This document shows, piece after piece, positions 16,093 through 25,620 of a stretch of DNA of 64,000 nt (its first letter is position 1; each line of letters opens with the position of its first letter). The position numbers and the translations under genes are program-made. The DNA comes from Pseudonocardia nematodicida (lineage in GTDB: Bacteria; Actinomycetota; Actinomycetes; Mycobacteriales; Pseudonocardiaceae): the NCBI RefSeq assembly GCF_040105385.1, contig NZ_JBEDNQ010000018.1:22119-86118 (forward strand), read 5' to 3'. The notes beneath the pieces were generated by a model. The model had not been told where the DNA came from, made no database searches, and saw nothing but the letters and a program-made list of their open reading frames with translations.

Positions 16093-16386
16093 GACGCGTC
16101 GCCCGAGCTGTTCAAGGCGATCGGTGACCCGACCCGGCGCATCATCCTGGACGAGCTGACCCGCTCGGACGGCCAGACGCTGTTCGAGCTGTGCAGCCGG
16201 CTGACGATGACGCACGGCCTCGGGTCGTCCCGGCAGGCGATCTCCCAGCACCTCGCGGTGCTCGAGCAGTCCGGTCTCGTGTTCACCCGGCGGCAGGGCC
16301 GCTACAAGTTCCATCACCTCGACACGCGTCCGCTGCGGACGATCGTGGAGCGGTGGCCGATCGAGGAGAGGAATCCGGACCCGTGA
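16090..16386 (+). CDS. ArsR/SmtB-type winged-helix transcriptional regulator
   Basis: The 98-residue protein is a compact winged helix: LFKAIGDPTRRIILDELTR (about residues 6-24), then SSRQAISQHLAVLEQSGLVFTRRQGRYKFHHL (about 46-77), the recognition helix and wing. No metal-binding cysteines of the CadC/SmtB type are present, so it is probably a non-metal ArsR repressor. It overlaps the VOC gene by four bases (GTGA). The palindrome inside its own promoter implies autoregulation. Confidence 0.9.
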   Translation: MDASPELFKAIGDPTRRIILDELTRSDGQTLFELCSRLTMTHGLGSSRQAISQHLAVLEQSGLVFTRRQGRYKFHHLDTRPLRTIVERWPIEERNPDP

Positions 16387-16775
16387 TCCGCATCAACGTG
16401 ACCAGCGTGTACGTCGACGACCAGGACAAGGCGCTCGCCTTCTACACCGACAAGCTGGGCTTCACGAAGAAGACCGACGTGCCGGCCGGCGAGTACCGCT
16501 GGCTCACCGTGGTCTCGCCCGCCGCGCCGGACGGCGTCGAGCTCCTGCTGGAGCCCGACGGCCACCCGGCGGCGCGGCCGTTCAAGGAGGCGCTGGTCGC
16601 CGACGGCATCCCGCTCACCCAGTTCGCCGTCGACGACGTGTACGCCGAGGTCGAGCGGCTCACGGCGCTCGGTGTCGTCTTCACCCAGGACGCGATCGAC
16701 TTCGGTCCGGCGGTGACCGCCGTCCTCGACGACACCTGCGGCAACCTGATCCAGCTCGCGACGATCAAGAAGTAG
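16383..16775 (+). CDS. VOC/glyoxalase superfamily protein
   Basis: The 130-residue protein shows the paired beta-alpha-beta-beta-beta modules of the vicinal-oxygen-chelate fold: INVTSVYVDDQDKALAFYTDKLGF at the N-terminus and FAVDDVYAEVERLTALGVVF ... TAVLDDTCGNLIQLATIKK at the C-terminus. A Glu in VELLLEPD matches a common metal-ligand position. ArsR-VOC pairs are frequent in actinobacteria and are often annotated as glyoxalase/bleomycin-resistance-like; the substrate is unknown. It is co-transcribed with the ArsR gene and meets the Rieske gene tail to tail with one base between them. Confidence 0.88.
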   Translation: MIRINVTSVYVDDQDKALAFYTDKLGFTKKTDVPAGEYRWLTVVSPAAPDGVELLLEPDGHPAARPFKEALVADGIPLTQFAVDDVYAEVERLTALGVVFTQDAIDFGPAVTAVLDDTCGNLIQLATIKK

Positions 16776-16776
16776 C

Positions 16777-17250
16777 TCAGGCCAGGGTGATCGAACCGTC
16801 CGCGACGGTGACCGGGCGGGACTCCAGCGGCTGCTGCGCCGGGCCGTCGAGCACAGTCCCGTCGAGGGCGAACCGGCTGTTGTGGCACGGGCAGACGATC
16901 GCGCCGTCGGTCACCGAGCCGACCGAGCAGCCCTGGTGCGGGCAGATGGCCGACAGCCCGGTGAACTCGCCCTCGGTGGGCTGGGTGACCACGAGCTGGG
17001 AGTCGGCGTAGATCTGGCCGCCGCCGACCGGCACCTCCGACGACGGCCCGAGCACCGTGCCCGGGGCCCCCTCCGGGGCGTCGCCGGACTGCTGCTGCCC
17101 GCCGCCGCTCTCCGTGGTGGCACCGCCACCGCAGGCGGCGACGGCGCCGATGCCGACCACTCCTGCGCCCGCGATCGCCGCGCGGCGCCCGAGGCGCGGA
17201 CCGCGGGTCTCCGGCTCGGCCGGGGTGGTGGTCTTCTCGGGAACGGTCAT
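16777..17250 (-). CDS. Rieske [2Fe-2S] lipoprotein with Tat-like signal
   Basis: The N-terminus carries a twin-arginine motif (GRRAAIAGAG, residues 21-30) and a lipobox ending at Cys40 (GAVAAC), so the mature protein is probably a Tat-exported lipoprotein outside the membrane. After a Gly/Ser/Gln-rich linker comes a Rieske domain with Cys103-Pro-His105, Cys108, and Cys120-Pro-Cys122-His123. The first and third Cys plus the two His would bind the cluster, with the other two forming the usual disulfide. It is a small stand-alone electron-transfer protein; the partner is unknown. A GAGGAG box precedes the ATG. Confidence 0.92.
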   Translation of the reverse strand: MTVPEKTTTPAEPETRGPRLGRRAAIAGAGVVGIGAVAACGGGATTESGGGQQQSGDAPEGAPGTVLGPSSEVPVGGGQIYADSQLVVTQPTEGEFTGLSAICPHQGCSVGSVTDGAIVCPCHNSRFALDGTVLDGPAQQPLESRPVTVADGSITLA

Positions 17251-17429
17251 CGTGCTCCTCGGGGAGGTGCGCCGGGCGCGGCCCGGTGCGGTGGTGGTGG
17301 ACGGACGGGGTTCGGGGCCCGGCCGTGCGCCTGAAGGTGGGGCCAGACTCCCACAATGTCCGATTTCCGGCCGCGCCGCCGGGGGAGTGCGCCAGGGCAG
17401 CCGCGCGCCGGTGCGGTGGCGGACCTCGC

Positions 17430-17442
17430 TACCGTTGTCAGA
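17430..17442 (+). promoter_or_regulatory. -10 element with leaderless start
   Basis: TACCGT at 17430-17435 is followed by six bases and the ATG at 17442, predicting a leaderless transcript. Confidence 0.5.
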
Positions 17443-18020
17443 TGCCGTACACCATGCGACAGCGCTCGCTCGGCGTCCCCGTGCCGAGCCTGGAGATCGT
17501 TCTCGGCACCCTGGCCTGGACGGTCGGTTCGGCCGCCCTGGGCAGCGGGTTCAGCACCGTCCTCATCGCGCTGGGCCTGTTCCTGACCGCGTACCTGTGG
17601 ATCGTCCGCCGGCGGAACCGGGCGATGGCGGTCACCCTGCACCCCGAGCGCAAGCGCCGCATGCAACGGCTGATCGTCGTCGGGGTCGCGGGGCTGGTCC
17701 TGCTGCCCTCGATCCTCGGTCTGGCCGGCTGGGGCGAGCTCGCGACGCCGCTGTCCGCCGCGCTGGTGGGAATGCTGCTCATCCAGGCCTCCGCCGTGCT
17801 GGAGGAACGCAGCCTGGTCGCCACCGGCGGTCTGGTCCTGCTGATCGCCGCGTTCGGCGGCTTCCTGGCCCTGACCTGGACCGGGCAGGGGACCGGCTCG
17901 TCGGTCCCGGTGATCGGGATGGGCTGCGGGCTGGTGCTGTGGGTGGCGGCGATGCGCCGCCTCGGCATCCTGGAAGATCTCGCGCGCCGCTTCGACCTGC
18001 GGATCCCCGGCCTGAAGTAG
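17442..18020 (+). CDS. Hypothetical multi-pass membrane protein
   Basis: The 192-residue product has about six hydrophobic segments (for example VLGTLAWTVGSAALGSGFST, LIALGLFLTAYLWIV, LIVVGVAGLVLLPSILGLAG, LVLLIAAFGGFLAL, VIGMGCGLVLWVAAM) separated by a basic loop (RRRNRAMAVTLHPERKRRM). I do not recognise a family. It stands alone between the divergent Rieske gene and rlmN, with its own probable leaderless promoter. Confidence 0.75.
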   Translation: MPYTMRQRSLGVPVPSLEIVLGTLAWTVGSAALGSGFSTVLIALGLFLTAYLWIVRRRNRAMAVTLHPERKRRMQRLIVVGVAGLVLLPSILGLAGWGELATPLSAALVGMLLIQASAVLEERSLVATGGLVLLIAAFGGFLALTWTGQGTGSSVPVIGMGCGLVLWVAAMRRLGILEDLARRFDLRIPGLK

Positions 18021-18051
18021 CGGCCGGACGGGCTGGCACACTGGTGGGGCC

Positions 18052-19164
18052 ATGTCCAGCCTGCCGCTCGTCTTCGACGCCCCTCGCCGCGAACGCCCGC
18101 CCCGTCACCTCGCCGACCTCGACCCCGGTGAGCGCGCCGCCGTCGCGGCCGATCTCGGGGTGCCCAGGTTCCGGCTCGACCAGCTGGCCCGGCACTACTT
18201 CGGGCGGTTCACCGCCGATGTCTCGCAGATGACCGACCTCTCGGCCGACGTCCGCGACAAGGTCGGCGCGCTGCTGCCCGCCCTGGTCACCCCGATCACC
18301 GAGAAGGCCTGCGACGGCGGCGCCACCCGCAAGACGCTCTGGCGCGGGCACGACGGCACGCTCGCCGAGTCCGTCCTCATGCGTTACCCGGACCGGGCGA
18401 CCGTCTGCATCTCCAGCCAGGCCGGCTGCGGGATGGCGTGCCCGTTCTGCGCGACCGGGCAGGGCGGGCTGCAGCGCAACCTGTCCACCGGGGAGATCGT
18501 CGACCAGGTCCGGCAGGCCGCGGCCGCCGCCCGGGACGGCCTGCTGGACGAGCCCACCCGGCTGTCCAACGTCGTGTTCATGGGCATGGGCGAGCCGCTG
18601 GCCAACTACAAGCGGGTCGTCGCCGCCGTCCGCCGGATCACCTCACCGGCGCCGGACGGGCTGGGCATCTCCGCCCGCGGGGTCACGGTCTCGACGGTCG
18701 GCCTGGTCCCGGCGATCGAGCGCCTGCGCGAGGAGGGCATCCCGGTGACCCTCGCGATCTCGCTGCACACCCCGGACGACGAGCTGCGCGACACCCTGGT
18801 CCCGGTCAACAACCGGTGGAAGGTCGACGAGGTGCTCGACGCCGGCCGCCGCTACGCCACGACCACCGGCCGCCGGCTCTCGATCGAGTACGCGCTGATC
18901 CGCGACGTCAACGACCAGCCGTGGCGGGCCGACCTGCTCGGGAAGCTGCTCCGGCAGCGGGTCGGGACGTCCCGGGTGCACGTGAACCTGATCCCGCTGA
19001 ACCCGACGCCGGGCAGCGAGTGGGACGCCTCGCCCAAGCCGGTCGAGGAGGAGTTCGTGCGACGGGTGCGGGCCGCGGGCGTCGCCTGCACGGTCCGGGA
19101 CACCCGCGGCCAGGAGATCGACGCCGCCTGCGGCCAGCTCGCCGCCTCCCACCCGGGCGGGTGA
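18052..19164 (+). CDS. rlmN: Dual-specificity 23S rRNA/tRNA adenine-C2 methyltransferase (radical SAM)
   Basis: RlmN makes m2A in 23S rRNA (E. coli A2503) and in some tRNAs. The radical-SAM cluster motif CxxxCxxC is present as Cys126, Cys130 and Cys133 (CGMACPFCATGQGG). Further family motifs are VVFMGMGEPLANY, GVTVSTVGLVPAI, LAISLHTPDDELR and LIPLNPTPGSEW. Cys360 near the C-terminus fits the mechanistic methyl-carrier cysteine. At 370 residues the length is normal. It follows the membrane-protein gene by 31 bp; in many relatives it follows cdsA directly. Confidence 0.96.
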   Translation: MSSLPLVFDAPRRERPPRHLADLDPGERAAVAADLGVPRFRLDQLARHYFGRFTADVSQMTDLSADVRDKVGALLPALVTPITEKACDGGATRKTLWRGHDGTLAESVLMRYPDRATVCISSQAGCGMACPFCATGQGGLQRNLSTGEIVDQVRQAAAAARDGLLDEPTRLSNVVFMGMGEPLANYKRVVAAVRRITSPAPDGLGISARGVTVSTVGLVPAIERLREEGIPVTLAISLHTPDDELRDTLVPVNNRWKVDEVLDAGRRYATTTGRRLSIEYALIRDVNDQPWRADLLGKLLRQRVGTSRVHVNLIPLNPTPGSEWDASPKPVEEEFVRRVRAAGVACTVRDTRGQEIDAACGQLAASHPGG

Positions 19165-19193
19165 CTCCGGCGGCCCGGCGCACGTCGCGGGGC

Positions 19194-19199
19194 TAGGTT
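19194..19199 (+). promoter_or_regulatory. -10 element upstream of the DUF1345 gene
   Basis: TAGGTT lies about 31 bp before the ATG; a GGGAGGAG ribosome-binding site follows within the short leader. Confidence 0.4.
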
Positions 19200-19230
19200 C
19201 GGCGCTCCCTCTCCGCGGGAGGAGCGGCCC

Positions 19231-19854
19231 ATGACCGCACGACTCTCCCTGATCACCGCACGAGTGATCGAGTTCGCGCTGCTGGCACTCGGCGTCGCGG
19301 TCGTCGTGGACGGCAGCCCGCTGTTCCTGCTGGTCTGGGACCTGCTCGCCGTCGTCTACCTGACGATCCGGGTGTGGCGGGTGGTGCGCAGCGCACGCGC
19401 CCCGGCCGGGGCCGACGGCAGCGGGCTGCGGTCCGCGCTCGGCGGCCGCGGCGGCCTGCTCCTCACGACGATCACCAGCCTGACCGGCGTCTCGGCCGCA
19501 CTGGTGATCGTGATCGGCGACCCGGATCCGGACATGCAGCTGGCCGGTGAGGCCGGCGCCGTCCCGGCGGTGCTGCTGGCCTGGGCGATCCTGCACTTCG
19601 GCTACGCCGAGCGGTACGCGGGTGACTACTACGCGGCGCTGCCGCGGCGGATCCTGGAGTTCCCCGGGACCAGCCGTCCGACGCTGGCCGACTTCGCCTA
19701 CTTCTCGTTCGCGATCGGGACCTCGTTCGCGGTCTCCGACGTGCAGAGCCGGGGGTCGGTGGTCCGCCTGCGCCTCCTGGCGCACGGGGTGCTGGCGTTC
19801 CTCTACAACACCGCGATCCTCGCGACCGCCATCGGCGTCCTCGCCGGGGACTGA
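19231..19854 (+). CDS. DUF1345 family membrane protein
   Basis: This 207-residue protein has five to six hydrophobic segments and the DUF1345 motifs LLAWAILHFGYAERYAGDYY (about residues 117-136) and LADFAYFSFAIGTSFAVSDVQ (about 153-173). The family is broadly distributed and uncharacterised. A strong GGAGGAG box precedes the ATG. It ends 15 bp before a 47-bp palindrome that probably terminates transcription from both sides, since the ABC gene cluster converges on it. Confidence 0.9.
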   Translation: MTARLSLITARVIEFALLALGVAVVVDGSPLFLLVWDLLAVVYLTIRVWRVVRSARAPAGADGSGLRSALGGRGGLLLTTITSLTGVSAALVIVIGDPDPDMQLAGEAGAVPAVLLAWAILHFGYAERYAGDYYAALPRRILEFPGTSRPTLADFAYFSFAIGTSFAVSDVQSRGSVVRLRLLAHGVLAFLYNTAILATAIGVLAGD

Positions 19855-19869
19855 CCACCCCCTGAAACG

Positions 19870-19916
19870 ACTCATGACGCTTTGGCTCGGCCATACCGAA
19901 CCAAAGCGTCATGAGT
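19870..19916. repeat. 47-bp dispersed palindrome (family A), copy 1
   Basis: ACTCATGACGCTTTGG (19870-19885) pairs perfectly with its complement at 19901-19916, and four further pairs close a CCATA loop. Related copies occur at 29045-29091 and at the right edge of the window. It lies between convergent genes and may serve as a bidirectional terminator. Confidence 0.88.
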
Positions 19917-19936
19917 GGAGTGCCGGAGGGGGCCGG

Positions 19937-21061
<1,125 letters not shown>

Positions 21062-21103
21062 GACGGGCCCCCATTCCGTTCTCGACGTTCACGACTCGGC
21101 CGG

Positions 21104-21976
21104 TCACTTGACCGCCCCGAAGGACAGACCCTGCACCAGCTTGTTCTGCGCGATCCAGCCGATGATGACGACCGGCAGCGCGGCCACCGTCGCGGCGGCA
21201 CACAGGCTCGCGAAGTACAGGCCCTCGGAGGTGATGAACCCGACCAGGTAGACCGGGACGGTCGCCGCCTGGGCGGCGGTCAGGTTCACCGCGAAGAAGA
21301 ACTCGTTCCAGGCGAAGATCATGCAGATCAGCCCGGTGGCGGCCATGCCGGGCGAGATGATCGGCAGCACGACCTCGCGCAGCGACCGCCACAGCGAGGC
21401 GCCGTCCATGCTCGCCGCCTCCAGGAGCTCCTTGGGCACCTCGAGGAAGAACGAGCGCATCATCCAGACCGCGATCGGCAGGTTCATCGCGGTGTAGAGC
21501 ACGACGAGGGTCCAGACGTTGTCCAGCGCGCCGATGAAGTTCACCACGACGTAGATCGGCACGATCGCCGCGACGATCGGCAGCATCTTCGTCGAGATGA
21601 AGAAGAACAGGACGTCCTGGGTCCGCTTGACCTGCCGCAGGCTCAGCGCGAACGCCGCCGGCGTGCCGAGCAGCAGCACCAGCACCGTCGACATGACCGT
21701 GGCGAACAGCGAGTTCAGCAGGTACGGGGTGATCCCGCCGCCGAACACCGCCGCGAACTGGTCCAGCGTCGGGGTGAAGAACAGGGTGGGCGGATCGGTG
21801 TAGGCGGCGCGCTCCTGCTTGAAGGCCGTCAGCACCATCCAGAACACCGGGAAGAAGAACCCGATGCCGACGATCCAAGCGAGCACGGTCAGGAGCGACC
21901 CACCGATGTTGCTCTTCTTGCGGGGCACGACCTCGGAGGACTCGTCGCGAGTCCGTTCTGCGACGGCGGTCATCAC
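21104..21976 (-). CDS. Carbohydrate ABC transporter permease (MalG type)
   Basis: This 290-residue inner-membrane protein has six hydrophobic segments and the cytoplasmic EAA loop (ELLEAASMDGASLWRSLREVVLPIISPG, about residues 183-210), which contacts the ATPase. The C-terminus ends with a hydrophobic helix and LVQGLSFGAVK, as in MalG-type subunits. The start overlaps the stop of the upstream permease gene by four bases, so the two subunits are coupled. Confidence 0.92.
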   Translation of the reverse strand: MMTAVAERTRDESSEVVPRKKSNIGGSLLTVLAWIVGIGFFFPVFWMVLTAFKQERAAYTDPPTLFFTPTLDQFAAVFGGGITPYLLNSLFATVMSTVLVLLLGTPAAFALSLRQVKRTQDVLFFFISTKMLPIVAAIVPIYVVVNFIGALDNVWTLVVLYTAMNLPIAVWMMRSFFLEVPKELLEAASMDGASLWRSLREVVLPIISPGMAATGLICMIFAWNEFFFAVNLTAAQAATVPVYLVGFITSEGLYFASLCAAATVAALPVVIIGWIAQNKLVQGLSFGAVK

Positions 21977-22941
21977 ACCTCCTCGGCGGCGGAGAAGCTA
22001 CGGAAGATCAGGCGCAGGGCCAGGGTCGCGACGATGATCGTCGCGATCACGGTCACCACACCCATCGCGGCCGACTGGCCGATGTCGAAGCCCAGGAACG
22101 CCCGCTGGTAGATGTAGAACGGCAGGTTCGCACTCGCCGTCCCCGGACCGCCCTGGGTCATCATGTAGATCGTGTCGAACGTGTTCACCAGGTAGATCGC
22201 GCCGAGCACGATGCCCAGCTCGATGAACCGGCGCAGGTGCGGCAGGGTGACCTCGCGGAACACCGCGAACCCGGTCGCCCCGTCGACGCGGGCGGCCTCG
22301 AGCACCTCCTGCGGCTGCGAGCCGAGCCCGGCCAGGATCAGCAGCATCATGAACGGCGTCCACTGCCACACCAGCGCGACGACGATCGCGGTCCGCGGGA
22401 ACGACGAGATCCAGTCGGTGGTGCCCGCCCCGAACGGCCCGAGGACGAAGTTCACCAGGCCGTAGGTCGGGTCGAACATGACCGTCTGCCAGATCAGCGC
22501 CCCGGCCACCGGGGTGATCAGGAACGGCGTGATGAGCAGCGTCCGGACGACGCCCCGGCCGGGGAACGTCCGGTTGAGCAGCAGCGCGACCGCCAGCCCC
22601 AGGACCATGGCGATGAACACCGAGCCCAGGGTGAGGACGATCGAGTTCAGTGCGACGCCGCGGAACTGCGAGTCGGTGAACACCGTCACGTAGTTCTCGA
22701 ACCCGACGAACCGCTGGCTGCCCGGGTTGACCAGGTTCCAGGACTGGGTCGAGTAGTAGATCGTGAACAGGAACGGCAGCTGCGTGACGATGATCGTGAA
22801 GATCAGCGCCGGAAGCAGCGGGCCGCGCCGGATCCAGCCGTCCCGCCGCGACCCCGGCCCGACTGCGGGCCGCTCCGGCTTGGCCGGCTTCGTAGCGGGG
22901 TCGGCGACGGCGGTCGACCCGCTCTTCTCCGAGGTGCTCAC
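21973..22941 (-). CDS. Carbohydrate ABC transporter permease (MalF type)
   Basis: The 322-residue permease begins with a GTG, followed by a ~37-residue basic/Pro-rich cytoplasmic tail and six hydrophobic segments (first PLLPALIFTIIVTQLPFLFT). The EAA loop reads EVLEAARVDGATGFAVFREVTLPHL. The start overlaps the end of the binding-protein gene by four bases. Residue pattern and operon order match sorbitol/mannitol-type (SmoF) permeases, but substrate assignment is an inference. Confidence 0.9.
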   Translation of the reverse strand: MSTSEKSGSTAVADPATKPAKPERPAVGPGSRRDGWIRRGPLLPALIFTIIVTQLPFLFTIYYSTQSWNLVNPGSQRFVGFENYVTVFTDSQFRGVALNSIVLTLGSVFIAMVLGLAVALLLNRTFPGRGVVRTLLITPFLITPVAGALIWQTVMFDPTYGLVNFVLGPFGAGTTDWISSFPRTAIVVALVWQWTPFMMLLILAGLGSQPQEVLEAARVDGATGFAVFREVTLPHLRRFIELGIVLGAIYLVNTFDTIYMMTQGGPGTASANLPFYIYQRAFLGFDIGQSAAMGVVTVIATIIVATLALRLIFRSFSAAEEV

Positions 22942-24368
22942 TGGTTCACCCCCTCCTGGTCCTGGTAGCTCTCGCCGACGGTCACGGCGTAGTTCTGGGC
23001 CTGCTCCAGCGCCTCGTCGACGGTCTGCTGACCGGCGATCGCGGCCGAGAGCTGCTGGCTGACGCGCGTTCCGAGGTCCTGGAACTCCGGGATCGCGAGG
23101 AACTGCACGCCGGTGTAGGGGACCGGCTGCAGGGTCGGGTTCTCCTGGTCGGCCTCGCTGATCGCCTGCTGGGTCTGCGGGGCGTAGGCCGCCGAGGCCT
23201 CGATGTACTCCGGGATCTCGTAGGTCGACTGGCGGGCGCCCGGGGGCACCGAGGTCCAGCCCATCTCCTCGCCCACCAGCTGCTGGTAGGGCTTGTCGGT
23301 CATCCAGGACAGGAACTTCCAGGTCGCGTCGACCTGCTCCGGGCCCTTCTCCGCGGTGGTCTGCGGGATGGCCAGCGCCCAGGAGTACAGCCAGCCCGAG
23401 GGGCGGTCGTTCGCGGCGGTGACCGGGGCCGGGGCGTAACCGACCTGCCCGACCACCTCGGACTCGTCCGGGTTCTCCACCAGGCCGGCGGCGACGGTGG
23501 CGTCGTACCACATCGCGGCGTTGCCCTGGGTGAACTGCGTGCCGCACTCGGAGAAGCCGGCCTGGGCCGAGCCCGGGATGCCGTCCTCGCGGATCAGGTC
23601 GACGTAGAACTGGACGGCCTCGCGGACCTCGGGCGAGGTCAGCTGGGCGTTCCACTGCTCGTCGTACCAGCGACCGCCGTAGGCGTTGATCACGGTGTCC
23701 AGCGGGGCCATGACCTCGCCCCAGCCGGGCAGGCCGCGCAGGCAGATCCCGGACCGGTTCTGGTCCCGGTCGGTGAGCTGGTTCGCGAACCCGGCGACCT
23801 CCTCCCAGGTGGGCTGCTCGGGCATGGTCAGCCCGGCCTCGGCGAAGAGGTCCTTGCGGTACATCAGGAACGAGGACTCGCCGTAGAACGGCACCGAGTA
23901 CTGGTGCCCGTCGGAACCGGACAGCGCGCTGCGGATGCTCGGGGTGAAGTCGTCCTGGTCGTAGCCGGGCGTGGCGGCCATCAGCGGGTCGAGGTCGACC
24001 AGCCAGCCGTTCTCCGCCCACTGCGGGGTCTCGTAGTTGCTGATCATCACGGCGTCGAACTCGCTGCCGCCGGTGGCGACCGACGCGGTGATCTTCGCGC
24101 GGGCCTCGTTCTCGGACAGGCTGACGAACCGCAGCCTGATGTCCGGGTTCTCGGCCTCGAAGCGCGGGCTCAGCGCGATCGCGTCCTGCATCTGCGGGTT
24201 GGAGACGATCGCGATCGTCACCACGCGCGCGCCCTCCGGCAGGCCCAGCGCACCGGCGCCGGCACATCCGGAGAGGATCATGGCCATCACGCCCACCAGC
24301 GCACCGACGACGGCGGACCGGCGTCGACGGGCGGGCACGCTCCCGGTGGTCACGTCGGCGGGCTCCAT
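22938..24368 (-). CDS. Sugar/polyol ABC transporter substrate-binding lipoprotein
   Basis: The 476-residue protein has a basic N-terminus, a hydrophobic signal and lipobox LSGC (Cys35), so it is anchored outside the membrane. The mature part resembles SmoE-like polyol binding proteins: VTIAIVSNPQMQDAIALSPRFEAENPDIRL, then VATGGSEFDAVMISNYETPQWAENGWL. Mannitol/sorbitol or a similar polyol is therefore the best substrate guess, with no dehydrogenase nearby to support it. The ATG at 24368 lacks a close Shine-Dalgarno box; a short frame with a good GAGGAG box overlaps this start. The divergent LacI-type gene probably regulates the operon. Confidence 0.88.
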   Translation of the reverse strand: MEPADVTTGSVPARRRRSAVVGALVGVMAMILSGCAGAGALGLPEGARVVTIAIVSNPQMQDAIALSPRFEAENPDIRLRFVSLSENEARAKITASVATGGSEFDAVMISNYETPQWAENGWLVDLDPLMAATPGYDQDDFTPSIRSALSGSDGHQYSVPFYGESSFLMYRKDLFAEAGLTMPEQPTWEEVAGFANQLTDRDQNRSGICLRGLPGWGEVMAPLDTVINAYGGRWYDEQWNAQLTSPEVREAVQFYVDLIREDGIPGSAQAGFSECGTQFTQGNAAMWYDATVAAGLVENPDESEVVGQVGYAPAPVTAANDRPSGWLYSWALAIPQTTAEKGPEQVDATWKFLSWMTDKPYQQLVGEEMGWTSVPPGARQSTYEIPEYIEASAAYAPQTQQAISEADQENPTLQPVPYTGVQFLAIPEFQDLGTRVSQQLSAAIAGQQTVDEALEQAQNYAVTVGESYQDQEGVNQ

Positions 24369-24388
24369 TCGGCTCGGCCGTCGTTCAC
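24350..24388 (-). CDS. Possible 12-codon upstream ORF overlapping the binding-protein start
   Basis: A GTG at 24388, six bases after a GAGGAG box (24395-24400), opens a frame of 12 codons (VNDGRAEWSPPT) ending at 24350, across the ATG of the binding-protein gene in another frame. It has the best ribosome-binding site in this leader and might couple translation. Its existence is inferred from the site alone. Confidence 0.3.
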   Translation of the reverse strand: MNDGRAEWSPPT

Positions 24389-24478
24389 GGCGCTCTCCTC
24401 GTCGTCGAGGGCTTTCGACGTTATGATGTGTGATTCTCCACACGTCCGTCTGGCGGACTCGTGTACCGTATGCGCGAA

Positions 24479-24502
24479 GTAACCGCTTGCGCAACCGCTT
24501 GC
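24479..24502. promoter_or_regulatory. Tandem LacI-family operator sites
   Basis: GCAACCGCTTGC (24491-24502) fits the LacI-family GCAANCGNTTGC palindrome. A second, weaker copy GTAACCGCTTGC (24479-24490) abuts it, and the junction forms the palindrome TTGCGCAA. The sites lie between the divergent lacI-like and ABC-transporter genes. Confidence 0.65.
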
Positions 24503-24570
24503 CTGTATCCTGCGCCTCAATTGTGACCCAGTGACCCGGTTACCCACGACGGAGGTGGACGATCGCGACC

Positions 24571-25551
24571 ATGGCCGAGGTCGCCCGGCTCGCCGGGGTG
24601 TCCACCGCGACGGTCTCCCACGTGCTGAACGGCACCCGCCGGGTCCGCGAGGACACCCGGCGGCTCGTGCTGGCCGCCGTCGCGGAGGTCGACTACACGC
24701 CCAACGCCGCCGCCCGTTCGCTGGCCACCTCACGCACCCGCACGCTCGGGCTCGCCCTCTCGGCGATCTCGAACCCGTACCTGGGCGAGCTGCTCGAGGC
24801 GGTCGAGACCGAGGCGGCGGCCGCCGGGTACACGCTGCTGCTGGCCGACCCGCACGACGACCCGTCCTACGAGTCGACGGCGGTCGCGCGGCTGCGCAGC
24901 CGGGTCGACGGCGTGCTGCTCGCCCCGTCCGCGGACTCCGGCGGGACGGTCGGTGCGCTCATCGCGCAGCGGGTGCCGACGGTGCTGGTCGACCGGATGC
25001 TCGGCGGCGAGCACGACGAGGTGGGCACCGAGAACGTCGAACCGGTCGCCGGGCTCGTCGCGCACCTCGCCGCCGCCGGGCACACCCGGATCGGCTTCGT
25101 GTCCGGCCAGGCCGGGCTGACGACGACCGTCGAGCGGCGCGACGGTTACCGGCTCGGGCTGCGCCGGGCGGGGCTCGAGTACAGCCTGGACGTCGCCGGG
25201 CACTCGGAGACCGAGCCGGCACGACGGGCGGTGCGGGAGCTGCTGGCGCGGCCGGACCGGCCCTCGGCGCTGATCACCGCCAACAACGCGATGACGATCG
25301 GAGCCGTGCAGGCCGTGAGCGACCTGGGTCTGCACGTCCCCGGTGACGTCGCGCTGGCCGCGTTCGACGACTTCCCCTGGGCCGACGCCTTCAGCCCGCG
25401 GCTCACCGTCGTCGCGCAGCCCTTCGCCGACATCGGCCGGGAGGCCGTGCGGCTGCTGCTGCGGAGGATGGGCGAGCCGGACGCGGAGCGGCGCTCGGTG
25501 CGGCTGCCGGCGCGGTTCGTGCACCGGGAGTCCTGCGGCTGCGAGGCATGA
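24571..25551 (+). CDS. LacI family transcriptional regulator
   Basis: The 326-residue repressor has an N-terminal helix-turn-helix and hinge (MAEVARLAGVSTATVSHVLNGTRRVREDTRRLVLAAVAEVDYTPNAAARSLATSR) and a periplasmic-binding-protein-like sensor domain (about residues 60-326) with ALITANNAMTIGAVQA and VALAAFDDFPWAD. It is divergent from the ABC operon, with tandem operator-like sites between, so it probably represses the transporter and itself until a sugar or polyol binds. Its TGA stop is the first TGA of a family-B palindrome, so the repeat forms the gene end. Confidence 0.92.
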   Translation: MAEVARLAGVSTATVSHVLNGTRRVREDTRRLVLAAVAEVDYTPNAAARSLATSRTRTLGLALSAISNPYLGELLEAVETEAAAAGYTLLLADPHDDPSYESTAVARLRSRVDGVLLAPSADSGGTVGALIAQRVPTVLVDRMLGGEHDEVGTENVEPVAGLVAHLAAAGHTRIGFVSGQAGLTTTVERRDGYRLGLRRAGLEYSLDVAGHSETEPARRAVRELLARPDRPSALITANNAMTIGAVQAVSDLGLHVPGDVALAAFDDFPWADAFSPRLTVVAQPFADIGREAVRLLLRRMGEPDAERRSVRLPARFVHRESCGCEA

Positions 25552-25611
25552 TCCTGCTCTGCGGAACCTGGACAGCACCGCACTGCCATCGGGGCTCCGC
25601 AGAAAGGGATC
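25549..25611. repeat. ~64-bp palindrome (family B), copy 1
   Basis: It begins TGATCCTGCTCTGCGGAACC and ends with the imperfect complement CTCCGCAGAAAGGGATC. The initial TGA is the lacI-like gene's stop codon. Confidence 0.8.
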
Positions 25612-25620
25612 GCACTCGCA

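Noticed and set aside
16777..17250. Rieske subunit of a cytochrome bc1 complex (QcrA)
   Set aside because: The protein is only 157 residues, has a Tat lipoprotein signal instead of the multi-helix QcrA anchor, and no qcrB/qcrC gene is adjacent.
24571..25551. Possible role of the LacI-like gene as a regulator of the repeats or repair genes downstream
   Set aside because: Its operator-like sites lie only upstream, facing the ABC operon; nothing similar was seen near the repair genes.
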